Both the position numbers and the translations under genes were made by a program. A DNA stretch of 64,000 nucleotides from Bacteroidales bacterium. Lineage in GTDB: Bacteria > Bacteroidota > Bacteroidia > Bacteroidales > P3. The stretch is from assembly GCA_031257915.1 (NCBI GenBank), contig JAIRNR010000033.1:62001-126000 (forward strand). Direction: 5' to 3'. Shown here in pieces: positions 25,774 to 33,313 of the stretch (its first letter is position 1; each line of letters starts with the position of its first letter). A model generated the notes under the pieces. It saw only the letters and a list, made by a program, of their open reading frames with translations, made no database searches and was not told where the DNA came from.

Positions 25774-26508
25774 ATGAACGACACACTTGTAATAATTCCA
25801 ACTTACAACGAAAAAGAAAATATTGAAGCAATAATACGCAAAGTATTTTCGCTTGACGTTTCGGCAGGAAAAGCATTTGATATTCTTGTCGTGGAAGATA
25901 GTTCTCCCGATGGTACGGCTGATATTGTGAAACGTTTAATGACGGAATTTCCCGATAGATTGCACATTGAGGAGCGTAAAGGAAAACTCGGTCTGGGTAC
26001 GGCGTATATTCACGGCTTTAAATGGGCATTGCAGCATGGATACGATTACGTTATTGAAATGGATGCCGACTTTTCGCATAACCCCGAAGATTTACCGCGT
26101 TTATACAATGCGTGTGCTGTTGATGGTGCAGATGTTGCCGTCGGTTCCCGTTATGCGGGCGGTGTTGTAAATGTTGTTAACTGGCCCATTGGACGCGTTC
26201 TTATGTCTTATTATGCTTCGGCGTACGTACGGTTTGTAACGGGAATGAAAGTAGGCGATGCAACGGCAGGTTTCGTTTGCTACAAAGCATCAACTCTGCG
26301 CACTATTGATTTGGATAAAGTTAAATTTGTAGGTTATGCTTTCCAGATTGAAATGAAATATACTGCTTACAAGCTTGGATTAAAAGTGAAAGAGGTTCCG
26401 ATTATCTTTATTGATAGAACCGCAGGCACATCTAAAATGAGCAAAAAGATTTTTAAAGAAGCATTTTTGGGCGTGATTTCTTTGAGGTTTCGGAAATTTA
26501 AGCGGTAA
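25774..26508 (+). CDS. Polyprenyl-phosphate mannose synthase-like GT2 glycosyltransferase
   Basis: A 244-residue GT-A enzyme of the DPM1 group, without the C-terminal membrane domain seen in some relatives. It would transfer a sugar (mannose in characterised members) from a nucleotide sugar to polyprenyl phosphate at the inner face of the membrane. The nucleotide-binding start is VIIPTYNEKENIE (about 6-18). The metal-binding DxD is in EMDADFSHNPEDLP (about 95-108), followed by GSRYAGG, DATAGFVCYK and the terminal DRTAGTSKMSK. It likely supplies the GT-C transferase upstream. Confidence 0.92.
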   Translation: MNDTLVIIPTYNEKENIEAIIRKVFSLDVSAGKAFDILVVEDSSPDGTADIVKRLMTEFPDRLHIEERKGKLGLGTAYIHGFKWALQHGYDYVIEMDADFSHNPEDLPRLYNACAVDGADVAVGSRYAGGVVNVVNWPIGRVLMSYYASAYVRFVTGMKVGDATAGFVCYKASTLRTIDLDKVKFVGYAFQIEMKYTAYKLGLKVKEVPIIFIDRTAGTSKMSKKIFKEAFLGVISLRFRKFKR

Positions 26509-26525
26509 ATTTGAAATAGTTCGGT

Positions 26526-27287
26526 ATGAGAAATTTCTTTATATGTATTTTCATTGTGATTTATGGCTATTGTTTTGGAACAGAATCAAAAATCAAGCAT
26601 TTTAGTTTCTATAGTGAATCTCTGCAAGAGTTGCGGAAATTAACAGTTTATTTCCCTGAAAATTTTAAGTCAGAGAATAATTATAATGTTGTTTTTAGTA
26701 CGGATGGACAATTTTTGAATAAAAAATATAAAAAGAAATTAGACAGTATTATCGGTGCAAAAATAATTTCCCCTTTTGTTATAATTGGAGTTAATTCTAA
26801 TGAAAAGAAAGTTCCGGATTCTTATTTTGAGTATAGGAATTTTGAATATATGGAAGATATGAAATCTGAAGATGCTGATTTAAACTCCAGATTTGAAAGG
26901 CATTTGGATTTCTTCGTAAATGAAGTAAATAGATATGTTGAAAAAGAACTTGATTTGCGAATAGATAACAGATATTTTTATGGTGTATCTAATGGTGCGG
27001 GATTTGGAGTAAGCATGTCAAAGTATTATCCTGAATTATTTTCAAAATACATTCTTTATTCAACTTGTGGAGAAAACTATAAAAACTTGAAATGGGATTT
27101 AAATAATCATCCGTTTTTTATCATAAGGTACGGACTTGAAGAACATGAGCCTTTGATTGAAAGCAGTAAAGAATTATCCGAATATCTTATGAATAATCAC
27201 TACCAACATTTACTTGGAAGTTATAATGGGGGACACAGCAGAGAAGATTGGATGAATTTATTTATTGAAGATATTAGAGAGTTGTAA
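26526..27287 (+). CDS. Putative exported esterase (esterase D-like alpha/beta hydrolase)
   Basis: A 253-residue protein with an N-terminal signal-like segment (MRNFFICIFIVIYGYCFG). The nucleophile elbow is GVSNGAG with Ser155, and the likely catalytic histidine is in NGGHSREDW near the C-terminus. The strand order and the LTVYFPENF ... VVFSTDGQFL beginning resemble the esterase D/Fes family, which cleaves carboxylic, siderophore or sugar esters. The substrate is unknown. It is 17 bp downstream of the DPM1-like gene. Base composition is more AT-rich than its neighbours. Confidence 0.8.
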   Translation: MRNFFICIFIVIYGYCFGTESKIKHFSFYSESLQELRKLTVYFPENFKSENNYNVVFSTDGQFLNKKYKKKLDSIIGAKIISPFVIIGVNSNEKKVPDSYFEYRNFEYMEDMKSEDADLNSRFERHLDFFVNEVNRYVEKELDLRIDNRYFYGVSNGAGFGVSMSKYYPELFSKYILYSTCGENYKNLKWDLNNHPFFIIRYGLEEHEPLIESSKELSEYLMNNHYQHLLGSYNGGHSREDWMNLFIEDIREL

Positions 27288-27326
27288 TACAGTAGTAATA
27301 AGCAATTTTATCATAGTAGCACCGTC

Positions 27327-28190
27327 TTAATTAACAACTTTAGCAAATCGGAATTTATCTTTGAAGTCTTTCAGAATTTCAACATTTTCAAATCCGTTTT
27401 TTCGCAATAATTCCGCCGTTTGCGTACCGAAATTTTCATTTATTTCAAGAAAAAGTTGTCCTTTTGCCGATAAATATTTAGCCGCATACTCTGCTATTGC
27501 GCGATAAAATTTCAGTGGGTCGCTGTCAGGAACGAAAAGCGCGGCAGACGGTTCGTTTTCAAGTACGTTTCGGTGCATTAACGATTTTTCGCTTTCCAGC
27601 ACGTATGGCGGATTTGAAACAATAATATCGTATTTATCTTCCTCAAAAAGCGTTGCATGTACCGGTTTTAGAATATCTTCGCGGCGGAATGTTACGTTTG
27701 TGATATTATTTTCCTGTGCATTTTTCGTTGCAATTTCAAGTGCTTTAACGCTAATATCAGTTGCTGTAACGGTGCTTGGCGGAAAGCGGTGTGCAAGAGC
27801 GAGTGCAATTGCACCACTGCCTGTACACAGGTCGAGGATACGCATGGCAGGGGTTACTGCGTTTGCAACAATTTGTACAAGTTCTTCAGTTTCGGGGCGG
27901 GGAATAAGTACGGCAGGACTTACGGATAATGTTAATCCGTCAAAATACGCTTTGCCGAAAACATACTGTACAGGTTCGCCTGTTTTTAACCTCTTTAATG
28001 CCGCAAAAAATTTTAAAAGTTCGCTTTCGCTTATCAAATCCCTGATAAGAATATCGTGCCGCCTTCGTCTCAAAATTTCTTCCGCACACCAGTAGAAGAT
28101 AGATGTTGCTTCCTCTATTGAGTATATTTTAGACAGTTTTTGTTTATACGCTGTCAGAATTGCCTGTATGGAATTTGTTGATACAATCAT
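27327..28190 (-). CDS. prmC: Peptide chain release factor N5-glutamine methyltransferase
   Basis: Methylates the glutamine of the GGQ motif in release factors RF1 and RF2. The 287-residue length is normal. The SAM-binding motif is ILDLCTGSGAIALAL (about 119-133) and the catalytic NPPYV motif is at about 187-191. An N-terminal helical domain precedes them. It faces the esterase gene convergently, with a 39-bp gap. The upstream region carries dispersed repeats rather than an obvious promoter. Confidence 0.95.
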   Translation of the reverse strand: MIVSTNSIQAILTAYKQKLSKIYSIEEATSIFYWCAEEILRRRRHDILIRDLISESELLKFFAALKRLKTGEPVQYVFGKAYFDGLTLSVSPAVLIPRPETEELVQIVANAVTPAMRILDLCTGSGAIALALAHRFPPSTVTATDISVKALEIATKNAQENNITNVTFRREDILKPVHATLFEEDKYDIIVSNPPYVLESEKSLMHRNVLENEPSAALFVPDSDPLKFYRAIAEYAAKYLSAKGQLFLEINENFGTQTAELLRKNGFENVEILKDFKDKFRFAKVVN

Positions 28191-28393
28191 ATTTTGATTT
28201 TCAATTGACGTTTCTATGCAACAGCAATTTATTGCTCGCCCTGCTTAAACCAAACGCTGGTTTACCGTTACGTTTGCCCTCATATTTATCACCGTGTCAA
28301 CTGCTGTACGAAGCCTGTTTTCCGCACCCCAATTAAATACGGTTTCCGACATTATTGTATGATCAAAGACTGTTGAACCTTGCTTCCTGCACC
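28191..28393. repeat. Intergenic repeat cluster upstream of prmC
   Basis: Non-coding spacer. It contains TTTTCAATTGACGTTTCTATGCA (28197-28219), which recurs with one change at 46946-46968, and a perfect palindrome AGCAATTTATTGCT (28223-28236). There is also a stretch (about 28231-28260) like the 28-bp repeats at 46917 and 47003. Positions 28311-28342 are a degenerate copy (24/32 bases) of 28376-28407, which includes the 3' end of the thioesterase gene. Confidence 0.7.
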
Positions 28394-29173
28394 TTAATTA
28401 AATACAGCCCTGCCCCAGCAGTGCAGCATGCTGCCGTCCTCGCTTTTTACGAGCATTGTTACAATATTTTTTTCCGTCATATACCATTCAACATACGCCT
28501 TGCCGTCAGGCATTATTTCATGTGCGTATATTGTTTCTATTTCTTTCAGTTCGTGATTATTTAAAAAATCGTAAGACAGCGCGTTCATCATCCATTGAAC
28601 ATAAGAAGATTGTGTTACATGTCCGTTAAAATCAATATCATTGTATGAAGCGGAAAATATATCCGACTTCCGCCAAATGTTACTGCCGTTCGGTTCATCA
28701 ACAAGTTCCGAAAAATCACCCTTGCTCTCTTTACGCGAAAACAGTGACGGATAAGTAAATTCTTTTTCTTCGTTACGTTCCGCACATTTGTACATCATTT
28801 CTGTCGGGCGCAAAGGCCGCCGCTCTTTAAAATCAATGTACATCCATTTGGAATTTGCTTCTACGACAGGAATATTTTCGCTATTGCAAAAACTGTAATC
28901 ACGTTCAACAAGAAGTCCGTTGATTTTTGCGCACCATGTGTTTAACGTTACCGTTTGCCATCTTTGAGGAATTTTATTTATGACAATATGAAGATGGCGC
29001 AACATCCACGTAAAACCGAGCGGATTTATCGTATCAACGTCTGTGCCGAGTTTTATCGTATGCTGTTGCGCAATATCGTTAAATAAATCGCACATTGTTT
29101 TTATGCGCAAACGTTTTGCTTTGTCCGTAAAAAAATTGGGAATAAAAACCTGTTCTGTATATTTTTCAGTCAT
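28394..29173 (-). CDS. Acyl-ACP thioesterase (FatA/FatB-like)
   Basis: A 259-residue tandem hot-dog thioesterase that releases free fatty acids from acyl carrier protein. The first hot-dog domain shows DLFNDIAQQHTIKLGTDVD and GFTWMLRHLHIVINKIP. The second shows the typical DIDFNGHVTQSSYVQWMMN (about 176-194). It is in the same direction as, and just 5 bp downstream of, the outer-membrane barrel gene. The stop region is tandemly duplicated in the spacer that follows. Confidence 0.9.
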   Translation of the reverse strand: MTEKYTEQVFIPNFFTDKAKRLRIKTMCDLFNDIAQQHTIKLGTDVDTINPLGFTWMLRHLHIVINKIPQRWQTVTLNTWCAKINGLLVERDYSFCNSENIPVVEANSKWMYIDFKERRPLRPTEMMYKCAERNEEKEFTYPSLFSRKESKGDFSELVDEPNGSNIWRKSDIFSASYNDIDFNGHVTQSSYVQWMMNALSYDFLNNHELKEIETIYAHEIMPDGKAYVEWYMTEKNIVTMLVKSEDGSMLHCWGRAVFN

Positions 29174-29178
29174 AATTG

Positions 29179-30540
29179 TTAAAAGATATAGTTAAGTCCG
29201 ATACTGACACCATTGTTGCGTTCGCGTTTATCAAAAGCAATGCCCCATTCGGCGGACAGTGCAAAATTTTTATTCATTATCAGTTTTAATCCGACGCCTG
29301 CGCTCATATGCAAAAACTCTTTATCGCTGCTATAAATAAGCGATTCGCCTGTTTTAGGGTTGGGCGCAAAGCCGGGATTGAGTGCGGGGTCTGCAGCTTC
29401 TTTCATTTTGTCAAGATTATACGGCTGCGTTACGAGCCCCATATCAAAGAACGGGTTTAAAACCATATGCCAGTTCTGCTTTATAAATTTAAAACGTACA
29501 AAACGGTAACGAAGTTCCCAGTTTGTCCACGCATAACCTTTACCTACAACGCGGTTCAGAGGTACACCGCGAATACTCACATTGCCGCCCAAACCCTCAT
29601 TACGCAAGCGTTTCAGATATAGAGTAGCCATATTCTGTTGCAGATAAAAAGGTAAATTTCCTGTAAGATTTCCCTGATAACCGATACGATATGCAAGCGT
29701 AAGATGTTCTTTATAAAGTGGCACATAATGGCGGAATGTTGCCTGAAAGTTCAGATAATTATTGCCCCTGCGGTCTATAATATCGGGCGAGCCGTAAAGA
29801 ATAAGTTCGGCGCAGAGTCCGCGTGTGGGGTCAGGTTCGTGGTCGCGTGTATCGTAAGTAGCACCGAGTTTTATTTCCAAGTGATTGCCTCCATGGGCGT
29901 CCGATTTGGGAATAATACCGCCTTCTATGTAATAATTGTAGAGGTTTTCAAGAGTATCGTAATTTTTTAAGGTAACCTCACCGATATTGTAGTACCAGTA
30001 CGCAAGTCCCGCTACCCAACCGAAATGTGTGCCGAGTTTACCCTGAAAATCGGCAAAAGCACGTACCATATCGCGCTTTATTTTGTAAAATGATTTTGCG
30101 CTCAATCCGTCTGCTTCCAACTGTTTTTTGTTTAGATACGGTGACGCGAAACCGTTAAAACCGTAAAAATCTGCCATTTGGTCGCCAAGATAAGTTACGG
30201 CAGCAGTAAGGCGGATATTGTTAGGTAAAAGATATTTTGAATCGTAAAACCCATGCACTACAAGTGTTTTCGCACCTGTGTAAAACGAAACTTCTACATT
30301 CATTTTATGCAGATATTCGGGGTATTTGCTGCCGTCGCCATAATAAAAAATATCGCACAGCGCACCGACTTGGAAGCCCAAATCGCTTATATACCCAACA
30401 GCAGGAAATGGTCCGAAATTCCATCCCTTTTTAATAATATCTTTTTTTGTGCCGGCTGTTGTGTCCTTAACTTTTTTTGCAAAAGAAAATTGCATAGTTA
30501 AGACTGTGGCAAACAGTGAAAAAATAATTATACGTTTCAT
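29179..30540 (-). CDS. BamA/TamA-family outer-membrane beta-barrel protein
   Basis: A 453-residue barrel protein when started at the ATG at 30540. That start gives a clean signal peptide (MKRIIIFSLFATVLTMQFSFA), while the longer frame adds 30 residues upstream of the -7 promoter box. The C-terminal half shows the Omp85 surface-antigen pattern (GATYDTRDHEPDPTRGLC, LGGNVSIRGVPLNRVVGKGYAWTNWELRYRF) and ends in IGLNYIF with a terminal phenylalanine. No POTRA domains are visible, so it is a short barrel-only member whose role is unknown. Confidence 0.85.
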   Translation of the reverse strand: MKRIIIFSLFATVLTMQFSFAKKVKDTTAGTKKDIIKKGWNFGPFPAVGYISDLGFQVGALCDIFYYGDGSKYPEYLHKMNVEVSFYTGAKTLVVHGFYDSKYLLPNNIRLTAAVTYLGDQMADFYGFNGFASPYLNKKQLEADGLSAKSFYKIKRDMVRAFADFQGKLGTHFGWVAGLAYWYYNIGEVTLKNYDTLENLYNYYIEGGIIPKSDAHGGNHLEIKLGATYDTRDHEPDPTRGLCAELILYGSPDIIDRRGNNYLNFQATFRHYVPLYKEHLTLAYRIGYQGNLTGNLPFYLQQNMATLYLKRLRNEGLGGNVSIRGVPLNRVVGKGYAWTNWELRYRFVRFKFIKQNWHMVLNPFFDMGLVTQPYNLDKMKEAADPALNPGFAPNPKTGESLIYSSDKEFLHMSAGVGLKLIMNKNFALSAEWGIAFDKRERNNGVSIGLNYIF

Positions 30541-30542
30541 GA

Positions 30543-30575
30543 TTTGCAAAATTACTTTTTTTTTATCTACTTTTG
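30543..30575 (+). promoter_or_regulatory. mazG promoter, overlapping a divergent one
   Basis: TTTG (30543-30546) and TACTTTTG (30568-30575) are 21 bp apart on the plus strand, with the mazG ATG 19 bp further on. On the minus strand TAATTTTG (30554-30547) ends 6 bp before the ATG of the barrel gene. The two divergent promoters therefore overlap, and their use should be mutually exclusive or coordinated. Confidence 0.65.
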
Positions 30576-30594
30576 CTCCGATTAGGATAAATTT

Positions 30595-31671
30595 ATGCGA
30601 GATTGTATTATGAACGAAAATTTTAAACAAAATGTTGCACCCGGTGCGACGCCGGAAGAGGGATTTACGCGTTTAAATCGTATAATGTCATTGCTGCGCA
30701 GCGATTGCCCGTGGGATAAAAAGCAAACATTCGACACATTGCGTCCGTTGACAATAGAGGAAGTTTTTGAACTTTCGGACGCTTTGCTTGACGGCGATGA
30801 CACGAAAATATGCGAAGAATTGGGCGATATTATTATGCATATTGCGTTTTATGCGCGTGTGGCTGAGGAAGAAAATCGTTTTACATTTACAGATATATTA
30901 AACCGTATTTGTGAAAAACTTATTCGCCGGCATCCGCATATTTTCGGCGATGAAAGAGTAAATGGTGATGAAGACGTAAAAAAGAATTGGGAGGCAATAA
31001 AACTTACAGAGGGCAGGAAACATTCCGTTCTTGCAGGCGTTCCGCACTCGCTGCCGAGTATGATTAAAGCATACCGCATACAGGATAAAGTGCGTGGAGT
31101 GGGGTTTGACTGGGAAAAGCCGGAACAGGTGTGGGATAAAGTGCAGGAAGAGATTACAGAGTTGCGGGAAGCGGCCGCTGTTGCCGATACTGCCGAAAAC
31201 TCCGTTACTAATGCTCGTGTTGCTGACGGCGTCACCGTAGCCGCCGCCGTTGAAAGTTTTACTGCCGATACCCGCGCTGAAATTGCCGCTGAAGCCACCG
31301 GTAACCACGCTGAAACTACCGATAATCGCGCTGAAGTCACCGGTAACCATGCCGAAGCCATCGGTAACCACACTGAAACCATTGGTAATCACGCTGAAGC
31401 CACCGGTACCCACGCTGAAACCACCAATACCCGCGCCGAAGCCATCAAAACCCGCATAAAAGACGAACTCGGCGATGTGTTTTTCGCCCTGATAAATTAC
31501 GCTCGCTTTCTCGGCATAAATCCCGACGACGCTTTAGAACATACAAACAGAAAATTTATAAAACGCTTCAAATACCTTGAGGATAAAACAATAATGCAGG
31601 GACGCTCTTTGCACGATATGACGCTCGACGAAATGAATGTTTACTGGAATGAAGCAAAAGAACAGGAATAA
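30595..31671 (+). CDS. mazG: Nucleoside triphosphate pyrophosphohydrolase MazG with repeat insertion
   Basis: MazG hydrolyses NTPs to NMP and pyrophosphate. The first MazG domain (about 25-140) has EEVFELSDALL and ICEELGDIIMHI. The second, catalytic domain starts with EEITELRE (185-192) and resumes with DELGDVFFALINYARFLG (290-307). About 90 extra residues separate the two halves of this EExxE...ExxD metal site, whose usual gap is 12-28 residues. They include seven heptads of the type TGNHAEA. The normal protein is about 260 residues; this one is 358. The frame is kept throughout and the terminal part is intact, so the protein is probably made. An alternative start is the ATG at 30610. Confidence 0.92.
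   Translation: MRDCIMNENFKQNVAPGATPEEGFTRLNRIMSLLRSDCPWDKKQTFDTLRPLTIEEVFELSDALLDGDDTKICEELGDIIMHIAFYARVAEEENRFTFTDILNRICEKLIRRHPHIFGDERVNGDEDVKKNWEAIKLTEGRKHSVLAGVPHSLPSMIKAYRIQDKVRGVGFDWEKPEQVWDKVQEEITELREAAAVADTAENSVTNARVADGVTVAAAVESFTADTRAEIAAEATGNHAETTDNRAEVTGNHAEAIGNHTETIGNHAEATGTHAETTNTRAEAIKTRIKDELGDVFFALINYARFLGINPDDALEHTNRKFIKRFKYLEDKTIMQGRSLHDMTLDEMNVYWNEAKEQE
31297..31443 (+). repeat. In-frame 21-bp minisatellite inside mazG
   Basis: Seven 21-bp units, each encoding a heptapeptide close to Thr-Gly-Asn-His-Ala-Glu-Xaa. Units differ by a few bases. The tract is flanked by Ala/Thr-rich sequence (31177-31296) that is also absent from ordinary MazG. Changes in unit number would keep the frame. 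Confidence 0.9.
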
Positions 31672-31676
31672 TAAAT

Positions 31677-32510
31677 ATGTATTGGATAGACACACATACG
31701 CATATCTATATGGAAGCAGGTATCACTCAACAGGATGCCTGCATGGAAAGAACACTTTCGGCAGGAGTAAAAAAAATTATTCTGGCAGGGGTTGACAGAA
31801 ATGCGGTAAAGCCGATTGCGGATTTTTGCGCCCGGCACAGAGGCAATGCCTTTGCTGCAATAGGACTGCATCCTACAGATGTTTACGAAAATTATCTTGA
31901 TGAATTGGCGTTTATGGAGAATATGCTTATTGATGTAAACAATGGCAGCAACAACAGCAATGGTGGCGGCAATTGCGGCAGCCGTTATGTTGCCATAGGT
32001 GAAACAGGCATTGATTTATATCACGATAAAAGTTTTGAAAAAGAGCAGGAAGCGGCACTTGAAGCGCAGTTACAGTGGGCAAAAAAGTATAATTTACCTG
32101 TTATTTTTCACGTGCGTAATGAAGCCGGCAACGACAATGCAATGAGAAAGATATTGCAGATTTTACATTCGTGGCAGGACGGCAGTTTACGTGGTGTTTT
32201 TCATTGTTACAGCGGCGATACAGGACAGGCGAAACAAGTTGTTGATATGGGCTTTTATCTTGGCATTGGCGGTGTGCTTACCTTTAAAAATGCGGGTGCT
32301 TTGCCCGAAGTTGTAAAGCAAATTCCGATAGAACATTTACTTCTCGAAACAGACGCGCCTTTTCTCGCACCTGTGCCTTACCGCGGGCAAAAGAATGAGA
32401 GCAGTTACCTGCCGCTTACAGGTCATAAAATGGCGGAAATTTTGAACCGCTCCGCAGAAGATGTGGCAGATATTACAAGCCGTAACGCTGAAATTTTGTT
32501 TGGTATTTGA
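31677..32510 (+). CDS. tatD: TatD-family metal-dependent hydrolase
   Basis: A 277-residue TIM-barrel hydrolase of the TatD deoxyribonuclease family, linked in other bacteria to 3'-5' DNA exonuclease activity and repair. Metal ligands are visible: H7 and H9 in DTHTHIY, Glu in GETGID (about 107), His in FHVRNE and FHCYSG, and Asp in ETDAPFLAP. Residues about 84-100 form an Asn/Gly/Ser-rich loop (NNGSNNSNGGGNCGS) that looks like an expanded simple repeat. It begins 5 bp after mazG and is surely co-transcribed. Confidence 0.93.
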   Translation: MYWIDTHTHIYMEAGITQQDACMERTLSAGVKKIILAGVDRNAVKPIADFCARHRGNAFAAIGLHPTDVYENYLDELAFMENMLIDVNNGSNNSNGGGNCGSRYVAIGETGIDLYHDKSFEKEQEAALEAQLQWAKKYNLPVIFHVRNEAGNDNAMRKILQILHSWQDGSLRGVFHCYSGDTGQAKQVVDMGFYLGIGGVLTFKNAGALPEVVKQIPIEHLLLETDAPFLAPVPYRGQKNESSYLPLTGHKMAEILNRSAEDVADITSRNAEILFGI

Positions 32511-32686
32511 GTTATTATGTTTCTCCTCATTGATGTTTGCAGGTAAATACACCTGGATTTTTTCCATCGTGTAATACATTCGCTTCTAATAGTGAACAAA
32601 GTTGGTGATACCTGTTATGATTATTGATTATATCTTGTATTTTATACCTTTCGGATTGTTGAAGCATTATAATATAATAAGTCGGG

Positions 32687-33313
32687 CTAGTAGAATAATT
32701 CTTGTAACCATTTAATTAGACGCAAACAAATCTTTTCATCAGTTGTCAGATATTTTTTTGTAATGCTTAAACCCATAGGAATACCGGGATCATCTTGCCA
32801 TGCAAGCCATGTGTGAATTTTTGCTTTTGATTTGTGAGTTAGCGAATATTTGTTAAGTTTTTGGGATTCAATTTCTGTGAGCGTATTATTAACAATCGGT
32901 AGCAGTTTATCGTCAGGTGGAATTAAGAAGGAAACGAAATCTTCTAATGTCCCCTTGAGGTTGTTATCAGGCATAAGCCAAACGCCCACTTTAATGTTGG
33001 TATCTTTTGATAATATAAGTCCGGTCGGAGGTAAATCATTTGGGACAGTAAAACCCTGTTTAGAAAGCAATTCTTTTACACTTGTCCACCTGCTATTGAT
33101 TTCAATGTCCGCATCAACGATAATCCCAATAGCTTGAAGTCCGGATTGCTTGAATCGGACCGGAACGGCTTCATAAAGCTTATCTATACCTCCGCAGTCA
33201 ATAATATCAAATGTTTCCGCAAGATCAAATCTTTTACATAATGCCCAAATAACATGTTGGTCATCATTTCCTTCTACCAAAAGTTTCCGATCGAATTTTT
33301 CTGCTACTCTCAT
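32687..33313 (-). CDS. TOPRIM-like protein (DUF3226 type) of a putative defence pair
   Basis: A 208-residue protein beginning with a TOPRIM-like pattern: LLVEGNDDQHVIWAL (conserved Glu, about 12-26), IIDCGGIDKL, then IGIIVDADIEINSRW with the paired acidic residues (about 64-78). The middle contains GVWLMPDNNLKGTLEDFV, typical of DUF3226 proteins. Its ATG overlaps the TAA of the upstream ATPase by one base (TAATG), so it is translationally coupled to it. TOPRIM partners of AAA ATPases in defence systems act as nucleases, and I infer the same here. No known trigger can be read from the sequence. Confidence 0.82.
   Translation of the reverse strand: MRVAEKFDRKLLVEGNDDQHVIWALCKRFDLAETFDIIDCGGIDKLYEAVPVRFKQSGLQAIGIIVDADIEINSRWTSVKELLSKQGFTVPNDLPPTGLILSKDTNIKVGVWLMPDNNLKGTLEDFVSFLIPPDDKLLPIVNNTLTEIESQKLNKYSLTHKSKAKIHTWLAWQDDPGIPMGLSITKKYLTTDEKICLRLIKWLQELFY

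Noticed and set aside
30541-30630. Longer N-terminus of the BamA/TamA-like protein
   Set aside because: It would start upstream of its -7 box and place 30 residues before a clear signal peptide.
30849-31413. Long open frames on the minus strand across the mazG repeat
   Set aside because: They are mirror images of the 21-bp repeat within a well-supported mazG; no start context, promoter or family match.
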